From NCBI RefSeq assembly GCF_036347135.1, contig NZ_CP108938.1:3162001-3226000 (forward strand): DNA of 64,000 nt, given 5' to 3'. Position 1 is the first letter of the stretch. Each line of letters opens with the position of its first letter. The notes under the pieces are model-generated. The model worked only from the letters and a program-made list of their open reading frames with translations. It was not told the origin of the DNA and ran no database searches. The translations under genes and the position numbers were made by a program. Positions 54,001 to 62,383 of this stretch are shown one piece after another. The stretch is from Streptomyces sp. NBC_00775. Its GTDB lineage: Bacteria > Actinomycetota > Actinomycetes > Streptomycetales > Streptomycetaceae.

Positions 54001-54265
54001 CCAGTACGAGTTGCGAGAACAGGCTCGCCCCGCCGCCGAGTGCCGGCCGACGGGTCAGCAGCGCCCCGGGGGAGCTCACCGGGCCCACCCTGTCCGCACT
54101 CCGGGGTCCCGCTGGTCCCCGTGCCCTGGGTGCGCATGCCTCCGGCGACCGCTGTGCCTGCGGTGGTGATGGCCGCCGTGGCCACCATGGCCGCTGTGGC
54201 CGCGTCTGCGTGTGGCCGCGCGCCAGGGTCGTCGGCGGCCCCGCCGCGTCGGATCGTTGGTCCAT
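51074..54265 (-). CDS. cdgF: Membrane GGDEF protein with degenerate EAL domain
   Basis: 1063 residues. A proline/arginine-rich N-terminus (1-80), an eight-helix membrane region (about 85-430) split by a 70-residue Gln/His/Gly-rich insert (about 322-392), a PAS domain (about 470-575), a GGDEF domain with intact LGGDEFAAL (about residue 664), and an EAL-like domain. In the last, the EAL motif reads TSK, DDFGTG reads DGFGSG, and the AEG motif reads ADG, so phosphodiesterase activity is probably lost while cyclic-di-GMP synthesis is possible. Position next to ilvB matches what I recall as CdgF of S. coelicolor (SCO5511); the name is tentative. ATG 54265 has only a weak ribosome binding site. Confidence 0.88.
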   Translation of the reverse strand: MDQRSDAAGPPTTLARGHTQTRPQRPWWPRRPSPPQAQRSPEACAPRARGPAGPRSADRVGPVSSPGALLTRRPALGGGASLFSQLVLALVCAGYALGSALGWGSASLALIMGDFGLSAAAGTAAVSCFRYARSRSSRFRPAWLLFALSSAMASLGNLVWGWYEVVLDRPVPSPSYADLFFLCFAPPAIVGLLVLAKRPVTKAGWVCLALDAWLIGGSLLTLSWSLALAQAAKFDGPSVAHTALSLAYPLLDIALVSMVLALHFRRSSVNRSAVNTAIGALALTVMCDALFTSPLLHNNYHSGQLLDAGWFAGSLLLAYAPWVGTRHGQPDDDGHARVVHEHIPGQRQEGQYQDRPHGQQGQHGQQVQRQEGQQGGHADVLPQGGGHIRYPATRPIAGSLAALTPYLAAAVCTLGILYNVLNGRNVDRVVLITAGLVVLALVVRQGIMLLDNITLTQELAQKENHFRSLVQGSSDVIMIAAPNGILRYVSPAAAGVYGRDADELVGNELASLIHPEDLGCVVHEVRRFLAASHTEEPTTRIECRFRSGDGGWLNVESTVNRHQGGLIFNSRDVTERVRLQAQLQHNAEHDPLTDLPNRALFTQRVQQALSGRRSSDRGTAVLFIDLDGFKAVNDTIGHQAGDELLVQAARRLQDSVRHGDTAARLGGDEFAALIVGDGTRDRSARERHILELADRLRVRLSQPYAIDGNDVRVAASIGVAFAEPGLGAGELQRNADLAMYRAKAAGKGRVELYAPQMQQDVVRKAELATRLRSALQDGEFTLLHQPVVSLDNGRITSVTSKARWRSSQGVLFTPAEFLRVAEDSDKTAELGRWMLEEAVEQAAQRAAAGVAVPVAVRMNARRLLDRSLPVGSVEALLTRHGLPSGALIVELSDTDPRVSLDELERRLNALRRLGVRVALDGFGSGYAAITALRRLPVDVLKLDRSLVEGVVESARLHKITSGLLRIATDLGLQSVADGVDLPEQVIALRAMGCTHGQGMAFSGPLDEYRLRRALSSGHYPVPHGPVEPAFAGGGSGVYTSGVPAVFGGGTALRSHNETPVPPT
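51098..51103 (-). promoter_or_regulatory. Candidate -10 element of the ilvB leader transcript
   Basis: CATAAT on the minus strand, inside the last codons of the upstream GGDEF gene, would start transcription about 50 bases before the leader peptide ATG. The -35 region is not convincing. A TTGACA at 51072-51077 has no matching -10. Confidence 0.4.
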
Positions 54266-54496
54266 AGGCCGTGCATCGCCCGTCGCCCCCCTCGCAGTCT
54301 GAAATGTCCGTCCCCGGCGCCGAACGGTCCGCGGCGCAGCCCCTGTCGGGACGATACACCAGTCTCGTCACTCAGGGACATAGTTCCTCTACGCTCCGTG
54401 ACGACCAGGGAGGATGTCGGTACTGCCCGCATTCGGGGAACTGCGGAGGGTGCTCGAAGCGAACGGGAGGCGGACGAGGCGCGGACGGGACGCGAC

Positions 54497-55438
54497 TCAA
54501 GCGCCGGTAGTGAGGACCACGTTGCGCAGCGGCTCCCGGTTCACGAAACGGTTCAACTGGTCCACCAGGAGCCGCTTGGCGCGCGGCAGGAACGCCGAGG
54601 TGGGCCCGCCGACATGGGGGCTGATGAGCACGCCGGGCGCGTGCCACAAGGGGTGTCCCTGGGGCAGCGGCTCGGGATCGGTGACGTCGAGCGCCGCGGT
54701 GATGCGCCCGTTCTCCAGCTCGGCGAGGAGCGCCTTGGTGTCGACGACGGGGCCGCGGGCGACGTTCACGAGGAGCGCCCCGTCCTTCATCCGGGACAGG
54801 AAATCGGCGTTCACCAGGCCACGTGTGGCGTCCGTGAGGGGCGTCGACAGGACCACTACGTCGGCTTCGGGCAGCAGAGAAGACAGTTTCGTGAGCGGAT
54901 GCACTGGACCGCGCGCCGTGGTGCGCTCGGAGCGCGCGACGCGCGCCACCCGCGCGAGCTCGAAGGGCGCGAGCCGGTCCTCGATCGCGGACCCGATCGA
55001 CCCGTACCCGACGATCAGTACGGTCTTGTCGGCCAGCGCCGGATAGAAGCCCGAGCGCCACTCCTCCTTGTCCTGGCCCCGTACGAAACCGGGGATGCCC
55101 CGCAGCGAGGCGAGGATCAGGGTGAGGGTGAGCTCGGCGGTGCTCGCCTCGTGCACCCCGCGGGCGTTGCACAACTGCACGCCCGGGCGCAGGAACTTGA
55201 GGCTCGGCAGGACGTGGTCGACACCGGCGGACAGGGTCTGCACGGCCCGTACCGACGTCATTTCGGACATCGGCCGCTGGGAGACGGCGGGCGGCTTCAT
55301 ATAGGGCACGGCGTAGAACGCGCAGTCGGCCGGATTCGCGGGAAACTGCTGGTCGCCGTCCCAGAAGTGGTAGTTCAGGCCCTCGGGGAGGCCGTCGATC
55401 TCGTCGGCGTGAAACGGAAGCCACACATCGGAAGTCAT
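54497..55438 (-). CDS. D-2-hydroxyacid dehydrogenase
   Basis: 313 residues. NAD-binding motif VLIVGYGSIGSAIEDRLAPFE (about 140-160), catalytic Arg in NVARGPVVDTKAL, the Glu in DVTDPEPLPQGHPLW and the His in ISPHVGGPT. Group of glyoxylate/hydroxypyruvate or phosphoglycerate dehydrogenases without an ACT domain. Substrate unknown. ATG 55438; the space upstream is only 75 bases to a divergent aldo/keto reductase and no ribosome binding site is visible, so the mRNA may be leaderless. Confidence 0.9.
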   Translation of the reverse strand: MTSDVWLPFHADEIDGLPEGLNYHFWDGDQQFPANPADCAFYAVPYMKPPAVSQRPMSEMTSVRAVQTLSAGVDHVLPSLKFLRPGVQLCNARGVHEASTAELTLTLILASLRGIPGFVRGQDKEEWRSGFYPALADKTVLIVGYGSIGSAIEDRLAPFELARVARVARSERTTARGPVHPLTKLSSLLPEADVVVLSTPLTDATRGLVNADFLSRMKDGALLVNVARGPVVDTKALLAELENGRITAALDVTDPEPLPQGHPLWHAPGVLISPHVGGPTSAFLPRAKRLLVDQLNRFVNREPLRNVVLTTGA

Positions 55439-55513
55439 GGTCAGGAGGCTATGCGAAGCACCCGCGCGCGCAGAGGTTAGTTTGGGGTGCCAGATGAGGG
55501 AGGGTGCGGCCAA

Positions 55514-56521
55514 GTGGAGCGCAGGACGATCGGGGCTGCGGCGCTCGATGTGGGGGCGGTCGGGCTCGGATGCATGCCGATGAGCTGGGCGTACACGGGT
55601 TCGCGGCAGCGTGGTGAGGAGTCGCTCCGCGCGGTGCACACGGCACTCGACCGGGGTTCGACGCTGCTCGACACGGCCGACATGTACGGCCCCTTCACCA
55701 ACGAGCTGCTGGTGGGGCGGGTGCTCAAGGAGCGGCGCTCCGAGGCCTTCGTGTCGACCAAGGTCGGCCTGCTGGTGGGCGAGCAGCACATCGTGGCCAA
55801 TGGGCGCCCCGGCTATGTGAAGCGGGCGTGCGACGCGTCGCTGCGGCGCCTCCAGACGGACGTGATCGACCTCTATCAGCTGCACCGCGCGGACCCGGAG
55901 GTTCCGGTCGAGGAGACCTGGGGCGCGATGGCCGACCTCGTGTCGGCCGGAAAAGTGCGGTCGCTCGGACTGTGCGCGGTGGGCGCCCGGTCCGCCCGCC
56001 GTTCAGGGGCCCGGCTGCACGACGGAACGATCCGGCAACTGGAGCGGGTGCAACAGGTCTTCCCGGTGAGCGCCGTGGAGGCGGAGCTGTCGGTGTGGTC
56101 GACGGAGGCGCTGGACGCGCTGCTGCCGTGGTGCGCGGCGCGCGGGGTCGGTTTCCTGGCCGCGATGCCGCTCGGCAACGGCTTCCTGACCGGCACGCTG
56201 ACCCCCGGCGAGGGCTTCGAACCCGACGACGTGCGCGCCCGCCACCCTCGCTTCACGGCCGAGATGATGGCCGCGAACCAGCCCCTGGTCGTAGGGCTGC
56301 GGCGCATCGCCCGGCGGCACGGGGACCACGAGAACGCGGTCACGCCCGCGCAGGTGGCGCTGGCATGGGTCCTGGCGCAGGGTCCGCACGTGGTCCCGGT
56401 GCCGGGGGCCAAGCGGGAGCGCTGGGTCACGGAGAACGCGGGCGCGGCCGGGCTGCGGCTGACGGCGGAGGACCTCGCGGAGGTGGCGGGGCTGCCGGGG
56501 GCACGGGGATCCTGGGACTGA
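55514..56521 (+). CDS. Aldo/keto reductase
   Basis: 335 residues. (beta/alpha)8 NADPH enzyme: LGCMPMSWAY, the catalytic Asp-Tyr pair in LDTADMYGPFTNELLVGRVL, VSTKVG with the catalytic Lys, and DLYQLHRADPEVPVEETWGAM with the catalytic His; cofactor site PGAKRERWVTENAGA. Like the YakC/AKR13 group. GTG 55514 has GGAGGG nine bases upstream. Reduces small aldehydes or ketones; divergent from a hydroxyacid dehydrogenase, possibly a shared substrate pathway. Confidence 0.9.
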   Translation: MERRTIGAAALDVGAVGLGCMPMSWAYTGSRQRGEESLRAVHTALDRGSTLLDTADMYGPFTNELLVGRVLKERRSEAFVSTKVGLLVGEQHIVANGRPGYVKRACDASLRRLQTDVIDLYQLHRADPEVPVEETWGAMADLVSAGKVRSLGLCAVGARSARRSGARLHDGTIRQLERVQQVFPVSAVEAELSVWSTEALDALLPWCAARGVGFLAAMPLGNGFLTGTLTPGEGFEPDDVRARHPRFTAEMMAANQPLVVGLRRIARRHGDHENAVTPAQVALAWVLAQGPHVVPVPGAKRERWVTENAGAAGLRLTAEDLAEVAGLPGARGSWD

Positions 56522-56631
56522 GAAGGGTCCTGAGGCTGTACGGGGATTTGCGGATTGCTTGTCGGTGATCGGGAACCCGCGGATCGCGAGCGGTGTATGA
56601 ACAGTAGGACCGCCGCGTCGAAGGGACCTTG

Positions 56632-57801
56632 ATGGTGCAACGTCGAGCAGTGACAGCCGTGTTGGCCGCGGCCGCGCTCCTGGTGACGGCCGGATGTTCC
56701 TCCGGCGACGGGGGAACGTCGGGCGGCGGGAGCGCGTTCCCGAACGCCGGGAGTACGGAGCCGGGGTCGCCCTCCTCCCAGCAGTCCGCGGAGGAGACAC
56801 CGCCCGCCAAGGGCTCGGTGAAGGTCCTGCGCACCGTCACCGAGGACCTCGACACCCCTTGGGGCCTCGCGCCGCTGCCCGAGGGCGGACTGCTGGTGTC
56901 CTCGCGGGACAAGGGGACGATCACCCGGGTGGACGAGAAGACCGGCAAGAAGACAGTGATGGGCGAGGTGCCCGGGGTGGCGCCCGCGGGAGAGGGCGGC
57001 CTCCTGGGCATCGCGCTCTCCCCGGACTACGCCTCGGATCACATGATCTACGCCTACTTCACGACGGCCTCGGACAACCGCATCGTCCGCATGCTGTACG
57101 ACGACAAGAAGCCGTCCGGCGAGCAGCTGGGCGCACCGGACACGATCTTCAAGGGCATCCCCAAGGGGATGATCCACAACGGCGGCCGGATCGCGTTCGG
57201 CCCGGACAAGATGCTGTACGCGGGTGCGGGTGAGACCGGTGACCGTGAGCTGGCCCAGGACAAGAAGGCGCTGGGCGGCAAGATCCTGCGGATGACACCG
57301 GACGGCGAGCCGGCGCCGGGCAATCCCTTCGGCGACTCGGTGGTCTATTCGTACGGGCATCGCAATGTCCAGGGCCTCGCCTGGGACGACAAACAGCGCC
57401 TGTGGGCCTCCGAGTTCGGCCAGGACACCTGGGACGAGCTCAACCAGATCAAGCCGGGTGACAACTACGGCTGGCCGGTGGTCGAGGGCAAGAGCGACAA
57501 CCCCAAGTACCACAACCCGATCGCCCAGTGGCCCACCGACGAGGCCTCCCCCAGTGGCATCGCCTACGCCGAGGGCTCCATATGGATGGCCGGCCTCAAG
57601 GGGGAACGCCTGTGGCGCATCCCCCTGAACGGCACGAAGGCCTCCGCCGCCCCCGAGGCCTTCTTGAAGGGCAAGTACGGCCGCCTGCGCACGGTCGTCT
57701 CGGCGGGCGGAGACAAGCTCTGGCTGACGACGAGCGAGACGGACGGCCGCGGGAGCCCGGGGAAGGGGGACGACAGGATTCTGGAGGTGGAGGTGAAGTA
57801 G
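56632..57801 (+). CDS. Sorbosone dehydrogenase-like (PQQ-type) lipoprotein
   Basis: 389 residues. Lipoprotein signal with lipobox LVTAGC (Cys about 21), Ser/Gly-rich linker, then a six-blade beta-propeller of the soluble glucose/sorbosone dehydrogenase family: LDTPWGLAPLPEGGLLVSSRD, GEGGLLGIALSPDYASDHMIYAYFTT, HNGGRIAFGPDKMLYAGAGETGD, YSYGHRNVQGLAWD, WASEFGQDTWDELNQIKPGDNYGWP, SPSGIAY. These blocks carry the PQQ and calcium sites. Likely oxidises a sugar outside the cell. GAAGGGA just before ATG 56632. Confidence 0.93.
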   Translation: MVQRRAVTAVLAAAALLVTAGCSSGDGGTSGGGSAFPNAGSTEPGSPSSQQSAEETPPAKGSVKVLRTVTEDLDTPWGLAPLPEGGLLVSSRDKGTITRVDEKTGKKTVMGEVPGVAPAGEGGLLGIALSPDYASDHMIYAYFTTASDNRIVRMLYDDKKPSGEQLGAPDTIFKGIPKGMIHNGGRIAFGPDKMLYAGAGETGDRELAQDKKALGGKILRMTPDGEPAPGNPFGDSVVYSYGHRNVQGLAWDDKQRLWASEFGQDTWDELNQIKPGDNYGWPVVEGKSDNPKYHNPIAQWPTDEASPSGIAYAEGSIWMAGLKGERLWRIPLNGTKASAAPEAFLKGKYGRLRTVVSAGGDKLWLTTSETDGRGSPGKGDDRILEVEVK

Positions 57802-57813
57802 GCGCGCGGAGCC

Positions 57814-58092
57814 TCAGGACGCGTCGGGCCCGGACTTGGGCTCACGCGCGGACTTCGGTTCACGCCCGGACTTGGGCTCGCGCTCGGACTTGGGTTCCTC
57901 GGCCGTGCCCGCCCGCTCCTGCCCGGGCTCCGGCTTCGGCAGTCGTACGACCACCTTGCCCGAGGACAGGTCTATGGGGCCGCGGCCCGGGTCGGCGTCG
58001 TTCAGGTCCACTCGGGTCAGTTCCAGGCGTTTGCGTTCGTCGTTCGTGTGCTTGCGGCCTGGTGCGAAGAGCTCCTCGAACATGTTGAACAC
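57814..58092 (-). CDS. Small DUF6191-like protein with EPKSxR repeats
   Basis: 92 residues from GTG 58092, which has GGAGG at good distance; ATG 58083 is alternative. N-terminal part FEELFAPGRKHTNDERKRLELTRVDLNDADPGRGPIDL resembles a small actinobacterial family (I recall DUF6191) of unknown function. The C-terminal part is a run of four EPKSxR-type repeats, encoded by 18-base tandem units (57830-57901). Hydrophilic and cytoplasmic. Confidence 0.75.
   Translation of the reverse strand: MFNMFEELFAPGRKHTNDERKRLELTRVDLNDADPGRGPIDLSSGKVVVRLPKPEPGQERAGTAEEPKSEREPKSGREPKSAREPKSGPDAS
57830..57901. repeat. Four 18-base tandem repeats in the DUF6191-like gene
   Basis: Units containing GGACTTGGGCTCGCG-type sequence, period 18, encode EPKSER, EPKSGR, EPKSAR, EPKSGP. 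Prone to copy number change. Confidence 0.75.
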
Positions 58093-58129
58093 GGCGCCTC
58101 CTCGGCCCGGATCCTTTACAGCGTAGGCG

Positions 58130-61100
58130 TCAGCCCGCCGCCTGGGCAGCGCGGGTCTCCGGTGGGAACAGCCGCAGCCGATGCGCCAGGGCCGCCGCCT
58201 CCCCCCGTCCTGAGACGTCCAGCTTGGCCAGAATGTTCGAGACGTGGACGCTGGCCGTCTTAGGGGAGATGAAAAGTTCCTCCGCGATCTGGCGGTTGCT
58301 GCGGCCGGCGGCGACAAGGCGGAGGACATCGCGCTCGCGGCTGGTGAGGCCGAGCGCCGCCGCCGGGTCGACGGGGGCGAGGGCGGACGCTTCGCGGGTG
58401 TGGGTCAGGACCAGGCGGGCCCGCTGGGCGAGCAGCGCGACGGCGTCGGCGAGCGGGCGCGCGCCGAGGTGGTCGGCGGTCGCCCGGGCCAGCCGGAGGA
58501 GTTCCGTGGCGCGGTCGCGGTCGTCGTCGTCCGTGCCCGAGGTCAGCAGAGCCTCGGCGAGACGGTGGCGGACACGGGCGAGGTCGTAGGGGCGCTCCAG
58601 AGGTTCGAAGGCGGTGACCGCCTCGGACCAGTCGTGCGGCGTGGTCACGCCCTCGGCGCGCTGGAGTTCGGCGCGCACCCACTGCGCGTACGCGAGCCAG
58701 ACCGGCGCGCCGGTGGCCAGTGACTTGGCGGCGGCGCGGATGTGTTCGACGTTCTCGGCGCGGGCCGCTTCGGCGACGGGCAGCCCGCGGGCGTCGGCCT
58801 CGGCGGTGGCGGCGGCGCGCAGCAGGGGCCAGGCGTAGCGCTGGGTGCCGGGCGCGAATCCCATGTCCAGGGCTTGCCGCAGCTCGGCGCGGGCGTCGAG
58901 GAGGCGGCCCTCGCCGGCGGCTATCCCGATCGCTGTGCACATCAGCGGCAGGGAGTGCTGGGGCATGGAGTCGTGGGTGCCGAAGTGGCCGCGGGCGGCG
59001 GCCAGTTGGCGTCCGGCCTCGGGGAGGTCACCGAAGGCGAGGGCGAGGCGCGCCAGCCGGGAGGCGCCGAGGCCGGACGCCTTGCCGCTGAGTCCGATGG
59101 CCAGCGTGTTCCGTGCGGCCTCAAGGGCCTCGTCCCACTGGCCGAGTGTGTAGAGCGACTCGGAGAGGTTGCCCCAGACCCAGGCCTGGGTGTCCAGCAG
59201 GCCGTTCCTGCGGGAGAGTTCGACGCCCTCCCGCAGGACCGTGACGGCCTCGCGGGAGCGGCCGACCGATTCCAGGTTGGACGGGAGGTTGATGTGCGCG
59301 CGGCCGGCGACATAGGAGGCGCCGGACTGGTTCACCTGCTCCTTGACCTCGTACATCTGCGCGAGTCCCGCCTCGATGTCCCCCGCGTCGACCATGAGGC
59401 CGCCGAGCGTGAGCCGGGCGTTCAGCTCGGTGTCGCGGGCGCCCACCATGCGCGCGTACTCCACGGCGCGCTCGGCGGCGGAGAGGGCGCCGGGGCCCGG
59501 TTCGTGCAGCATGCACCAGGAGGCGACCATGGACAGCACCTCGGCGTGCACCTCGGACGGCGGGAGGCCGCGCACCAGGTCCTGGGCGGTGGCGAGTTCC
59601 TTCCAGCCGTCGCCGCGCACCAGCGACTGGGTCAGCCGGGAACGCTGGAGCCAGAACCAGGCGGCGCGCAGCGGGTCGCCCTCGTCCTCCAGGAGGCGCC
59701 CCGCCTTCTTGGTGATCTTCAGGGCGCGCTCGCGCTCCCCGCACAGGCGGCCGGCGACGGCGGCCTCGGCCATCAGGTCGAGATAGCGCAGGGGGGTGGT
59801 GGCGGGGTCGCAGCCGCAGGGCGGATAGACCTCCACGTAGTCGATGGGGCGCAGTGCGGCCCGTACGGCGTCGGGGGCGATGTCCCACAGCTCCATCGCC
59901 CGCTCCAGGAGCCGCAGTTGCTCGGAGTGGGCGTGCCGGCGGCGGGCCTCGACGGAGGCGTCGAGGACGGCGGGCAGGGCCTTGGCGGCGTCGTGGGCGT
60001 GGTACCAGTAGCTGGCGAGGCGGGTGGTCCGCTCGTCGGCCGGTACGAGTGTCGGGTCGGCCTCCAGGGCCTCGGCGTAGCGGCGGTTGAAGCGGGAGCG
60101 CTCGCCAGGCAGCAGATCGTCGCTGACGGCTTCGCGGACCAGGGAGTGGCGGAAGCGGTAGCCGTCGCCGCCGGGCGAGGCGAGCAGGATGTTGGCGCCG
60201 ACGGCGGCCCGCAGCGCCTCGATCAGGTCGTCCTCGGCGAGCCGGGCCACGGCGGCCAGCAGCCGGTACTCGACGGTGGAGCCGCCCTCGGCGACGATCC
60301 GGGCGACGCGCTGGGCGCTCTCGGGCAGGCCTTCGACTCGTACGAGGAGGAGGTCGCGCAGGGTGTCCGTGAGTCCCGTACGACAGCCTTCGTGGGCGGC
60401 GACGGCGAGTTCCTCGACGAAGAAGGCGTTGCCGTCGGAGCGGGCGAAGATCTCGTCGACCTGGGCCGGGTCGGGTTCGTGGGCGAGGATTCCGGCGATC
60501 TGGCGGCCGACCTCGGCGCGGCTGAAGCGACCGAGTTCGATGCGGCGGACCGTGCGGAGGCGGTCGAGCTCGGCGAGGAGGGGCCGCAGCGGGTGGCGGC
60601 GGTGGATGTCGTCGGCGCGGTAACTGGCGACGACGACCAGGCGGCCGGTGCGCAGCGTGCGGAAGAGGTAGGCGAGCAGGTGGCGGGTGGAGGCGTCGGC
60701 CCAGTGCAGGTCTTCGAGGGCGACGACGACCGTGCGGTCCGCGGCGACGCGCTCCAGGAGACGGGCGGTGAGTTCGAAGAGGCGGGCCATGCCCTGCTCG
60801 TCGTACCGCTGTCCCCGGGGTGTCTCGCCCAGCTCGGGCAGCAGCCGGGCCAGCTCCTCCTCCTGGCCGGCGGCCGCGGCGGCGAATTCGTCGGGGAGGA
60901 TGCGGCGCAGGGCGCGCAGGGCGGTGGAGAACGGTGCGAAGGGAAGCCCGTCGGCGCCGATCTCGACGCAGCCGCCGGACACGACGACGGCGCCCTCGCG
61001 GGCGGCCGCGGCGGCGAACTCCTCCAGCAGGCGGGTCTTTCCGACCCCGGCCTCGCCGCCGAGCAGCAACGCCTGGGGTTCTCCCGCAGCGGTCGACGCC

Positions 61101-61213
61101 GGCGGGGCATCCCCGCCGGCGGCGCGCGCGAGCGCTTCGTTCAACACCCCCAATTCGTCGGTGCGTCCGACGAACACCGGGCTGACGGACCTGGTCTCCA
61201 CAGGCCCGAGCAT
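58130..61213 (-). CDS. LAL-type LuxR regulator with AAA ATPase domain, second copy
   Basis: 1027 residues from ATG 61213; the longer frame to 61381 has no conserved sequence. Walker A GGEAGVGKT (52-60), Walker B VVVALEDLHWAD, the shared HRRHPLRPLLAELDRL block, a helical TPR-like middle, and a C-terminal LuxR HTH (LTSRERDVLRLVAAGRSNRQIAEELFISPKTASVHVSNILAKLDVSGRGEAAALAHRL). A paralogue of 42346-45312. Contains a Cys-rich spot PPCGCDPATT in the middle region. Neighbours give no clear target. Confidence 0.93.
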   Translation of the reverse strand: MLGPVETRSVSPVFVGRTDELGVLNEALARAAGGDAPPASTAAGEPQALLLGGEAGVGKTRLLEEFAAAAAREGAVVVSGGCVEIGADGLPFAPFSTALRALRRILPDEFAAAAAGQEEELARLLPELGETPRGQRYDEQGMARLFELTARLLERVAADRTVVVALEDLHWADASTRHLLAYLFRTLRTGRLVVVASYRADDIHRRHPLRPLLAELDRLRTVRRIELGRFSRAEVGRQIAGILAHEPDPAQVDEIFARSDGNAFFVEELAVAAHEGCRTGLTDTLRDLLLVRVEGLPESAQRVARIVAEGGSTVEYRLLAAVARLAEDDLIEALRAAVGANILLASPGGDGYRFRHSLVREAVSDDLLPGERSRFNRRYAEALEADPTLVPADERTTRLASYWYHAHDAAKALPAVLDASVEARRRHAHSEQLRLLERAMELWDIAPDAVRAALRPIDYVEVYPPCGCDPATTPLRYLDLMAEAAVAGRLCGERERALKITKKAGRLLEDEGDPLRAAWFWLQRSRLTQSLVRGDGWKELATAQDLVRGLPPSEVHAEVLSMVASWCMLHEPGPGALSAAERAVEYARMVGARDTELNARLTLGGLMVDAGDIEAGLAQMYEVKEQVNQSGASYVAGRAHINLPSNLESVGRSREAVTVLREGVELSRRNGLLDTQAWVWGNLSESLYTLGQWDEALEAARNTLAIGLSGKASGLGASRLARLALAFGDLPEAGRQLAAARGHFGTHDSMPQHSLPLMCTAIGIAAGEGRLLDARAELRQALDMGFAPGTQRYAWPLLRAAATAEADARGLPVAEAARAENVEHIRAAAKSLATGAPVWLAYAQWVRAELQRAEGVTTPHDWSEAVTAFEPLERPYDLARVRHRLAEALLTSGTDDDDRDRATELLRLARATADHLGARPLADAVALLAQRARLVLTHTREASALAPVDPAAALGLTSRERDVLRLVAAGRSNRQIAEELFISPKTASVHVSNILAKLDVSGRGEAAALAHRLRLFPPETRAAQAAG

Positions 61214-61327
61214 CGCACAGGGGTCCGGCAGTGCGGCACCGGTTATCGGGAAGGCGGCCGTTGTTCCGGCCTGGCGGCCTTCGTGTTCCAGGAGGCGGCC
61301 GACCCCCGTACGGCCGCGCTCCACTGC

Positions 61328-61368
61328 CACGGGAGGACGGCCGCCGGTGGCGCGGCTGTCCTCCCGTG
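61328..61368 (-). terminator. Terminator after the 65-residue protein gene
   Basis: 11-bp outer stem (CACGGGAGGAC and complement; arms 61328-61338 and 61358-61368) with a GC-rich inner part, ten bases after the stop at 61378. Confidence 0.75.
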
Positions 61369-61377
61369 CCCCGCCGC

Positions 61378-61575
61378 TCATGCGGCGCGGGCGAACCGGT
61401 GCCGGCGGGGACGGCCGCTATGCGACTGCCCCTCCGTGTCGTTCTGCCCGGACTCACGCGCGGCGGCGCGGCGGGCGGCACGGCGGCCGCGGAGGGCCTC
61501 CTGCGCCAGTCGGTGGTTCTGGGCCTCGCGGATCAGCTCGGCGGATCGGATCTGGTGAAGCTCGTACTCGAACAT
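61378..61575 (-). CDS. Small basic Arg-rich protein, 65 residues
   Basis: Starts MFEYELHQIRSAELIREAQNHR with GAGGGGCACG before the ATG at 61575, then a strongly basic helical part (RGRRAARRAAARE) and a basic tail. I recall similar short proteins in other Streptomyces but with no known function. DNA or RNA contact is possible from the charge. Flanked by two terminators, so it has its own promoter in 61576-61688. Confidence 0.7.
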   Translation of the reverse strand: MFEYELHQIRSAELIREAQNHRLAQEALRGRRAARRAAARESGQNDTEGQSHSGRPRRHRFARAA

Positions 61576-61688
61576 CTCGTGCCCCTCGTGAAGAGTCGGT
61601 TTCGGCCTCGCTCGTTTGCGATGCCTCAACTCTCTTCTCCCAGGGGGGTGCGCCACATCGGGAGAGTTCCGCATCTTGCGCATGCGAA

Positions 61689-61733
61689 GGGCCTTAGGGC
61701 CGGCGTAAGTGTCCTACGCCGGCCCTAAGGCCC
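61689..61733 (-). terminator. Strong terminator after the membrane protein gene
   Basis: 19-bp perfect stem (arms 61689-61707 and 61715-61733) with a 7-base loop, 24 bases after the stop at 61758. No U-run. Confidence 0.88.
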
Positions 61734-61757
61734 CTCAGAAACCCGGGCAGCAGGTGC

Positions 61758-62348
61758 TCAGGTGGACGGCATGGACATAAGGACGTCGGTGTACTTGAGG
61801 ACGGCCAGCAGCAGACCGATGATCCCGAGCGAGACACCCGCCCAGGCGACGGACTTGATCCACGGGGCCTGCACCCGGTCGGGGTTCCCGAATGCCGGGC
61901 GGGCCAGCACGACGACAGCGACGATCAGGGCCGTCAGCGCGAAAAGGCCGGCGACGAACGCGTTGACGTTCCACGAGTCGGCGTAGACCTGCTTGATCTG
62001 CGTGGAGACGGAGGCGGTCGACGCGGTCTCCAGCTGCCCGTACAGCGAGTCGCGGGCCTGCCCGACGGTGCCGAGCCAGCTGCCGGTCAGCGAGACCAGG
62101 CCCAGGGCGGCGGAGACGACCGCGGCGGCACCCTGGCCGACTCCCGCGGAGGTCTTGTCGGCGATCGCCTCGGGCTGGTCATCCCCGTCCTCGTCGTCGT
62201 CCGGAGCGCCGGCCGAGGCGTCCGCTTCGGTCTCCGTCGCCTCGTCGGTCTTGGTGACGTCGGTCTTGGTGACGTCCACCGTCTCCTGGTCGCTCTTCGC
62301 CTCGGTGCCGGTCTCGACCCCGGCCTCGTCAACAGTCTTGGTTCCCAT
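61758..62348 (-). CDS. Membrane protein with acidic N-terminus
   Basis: 196 residues. A long Asp/Glu/Thr-rich cytoplasmic N-terminus (1-65) that contains a repeated VTKTD (from a 15-base tandem repeat, 62244-62273), then three hydrophobic segments (about 72-95, 128-152, 165-188). No known domain. ATG 62348; a GTG six bases earlier in protein terms is alternative. Possibly an accessory of the neighbouring MMPL transporter, but this is a guess. Confidence 0.75.
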   Translation of the reverse strand: MGTKTVDEAGVETGTEAKSDQETVDVTKTDVTKTDEATETEADASAGAPDDDEDGDDQPEAIADKTSAGVGQGAAAVVSAALGLVSLTGSWLGTVGQARDSLYGQLETASTASVSTQIKQVYADSWNVNAFVAGLFALTALIVAVVVLARPAFGNPDRVQAPWIKSVAWAGVSLGIIGLLLAVLKYTDVLMSMPST

Positions 62349-62383
62349 ACCCCGCACGGTACGGACGCTCTCTGAGAGGTCCC

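Noticed and set aside
54266..54496. BldD-type binding site upstream of the GGDEF gene
   Set aside because: GTCACTCAGGGACA at about 54368-54381 resembles part of the palindrome, but the match is too weak to claim by eye.
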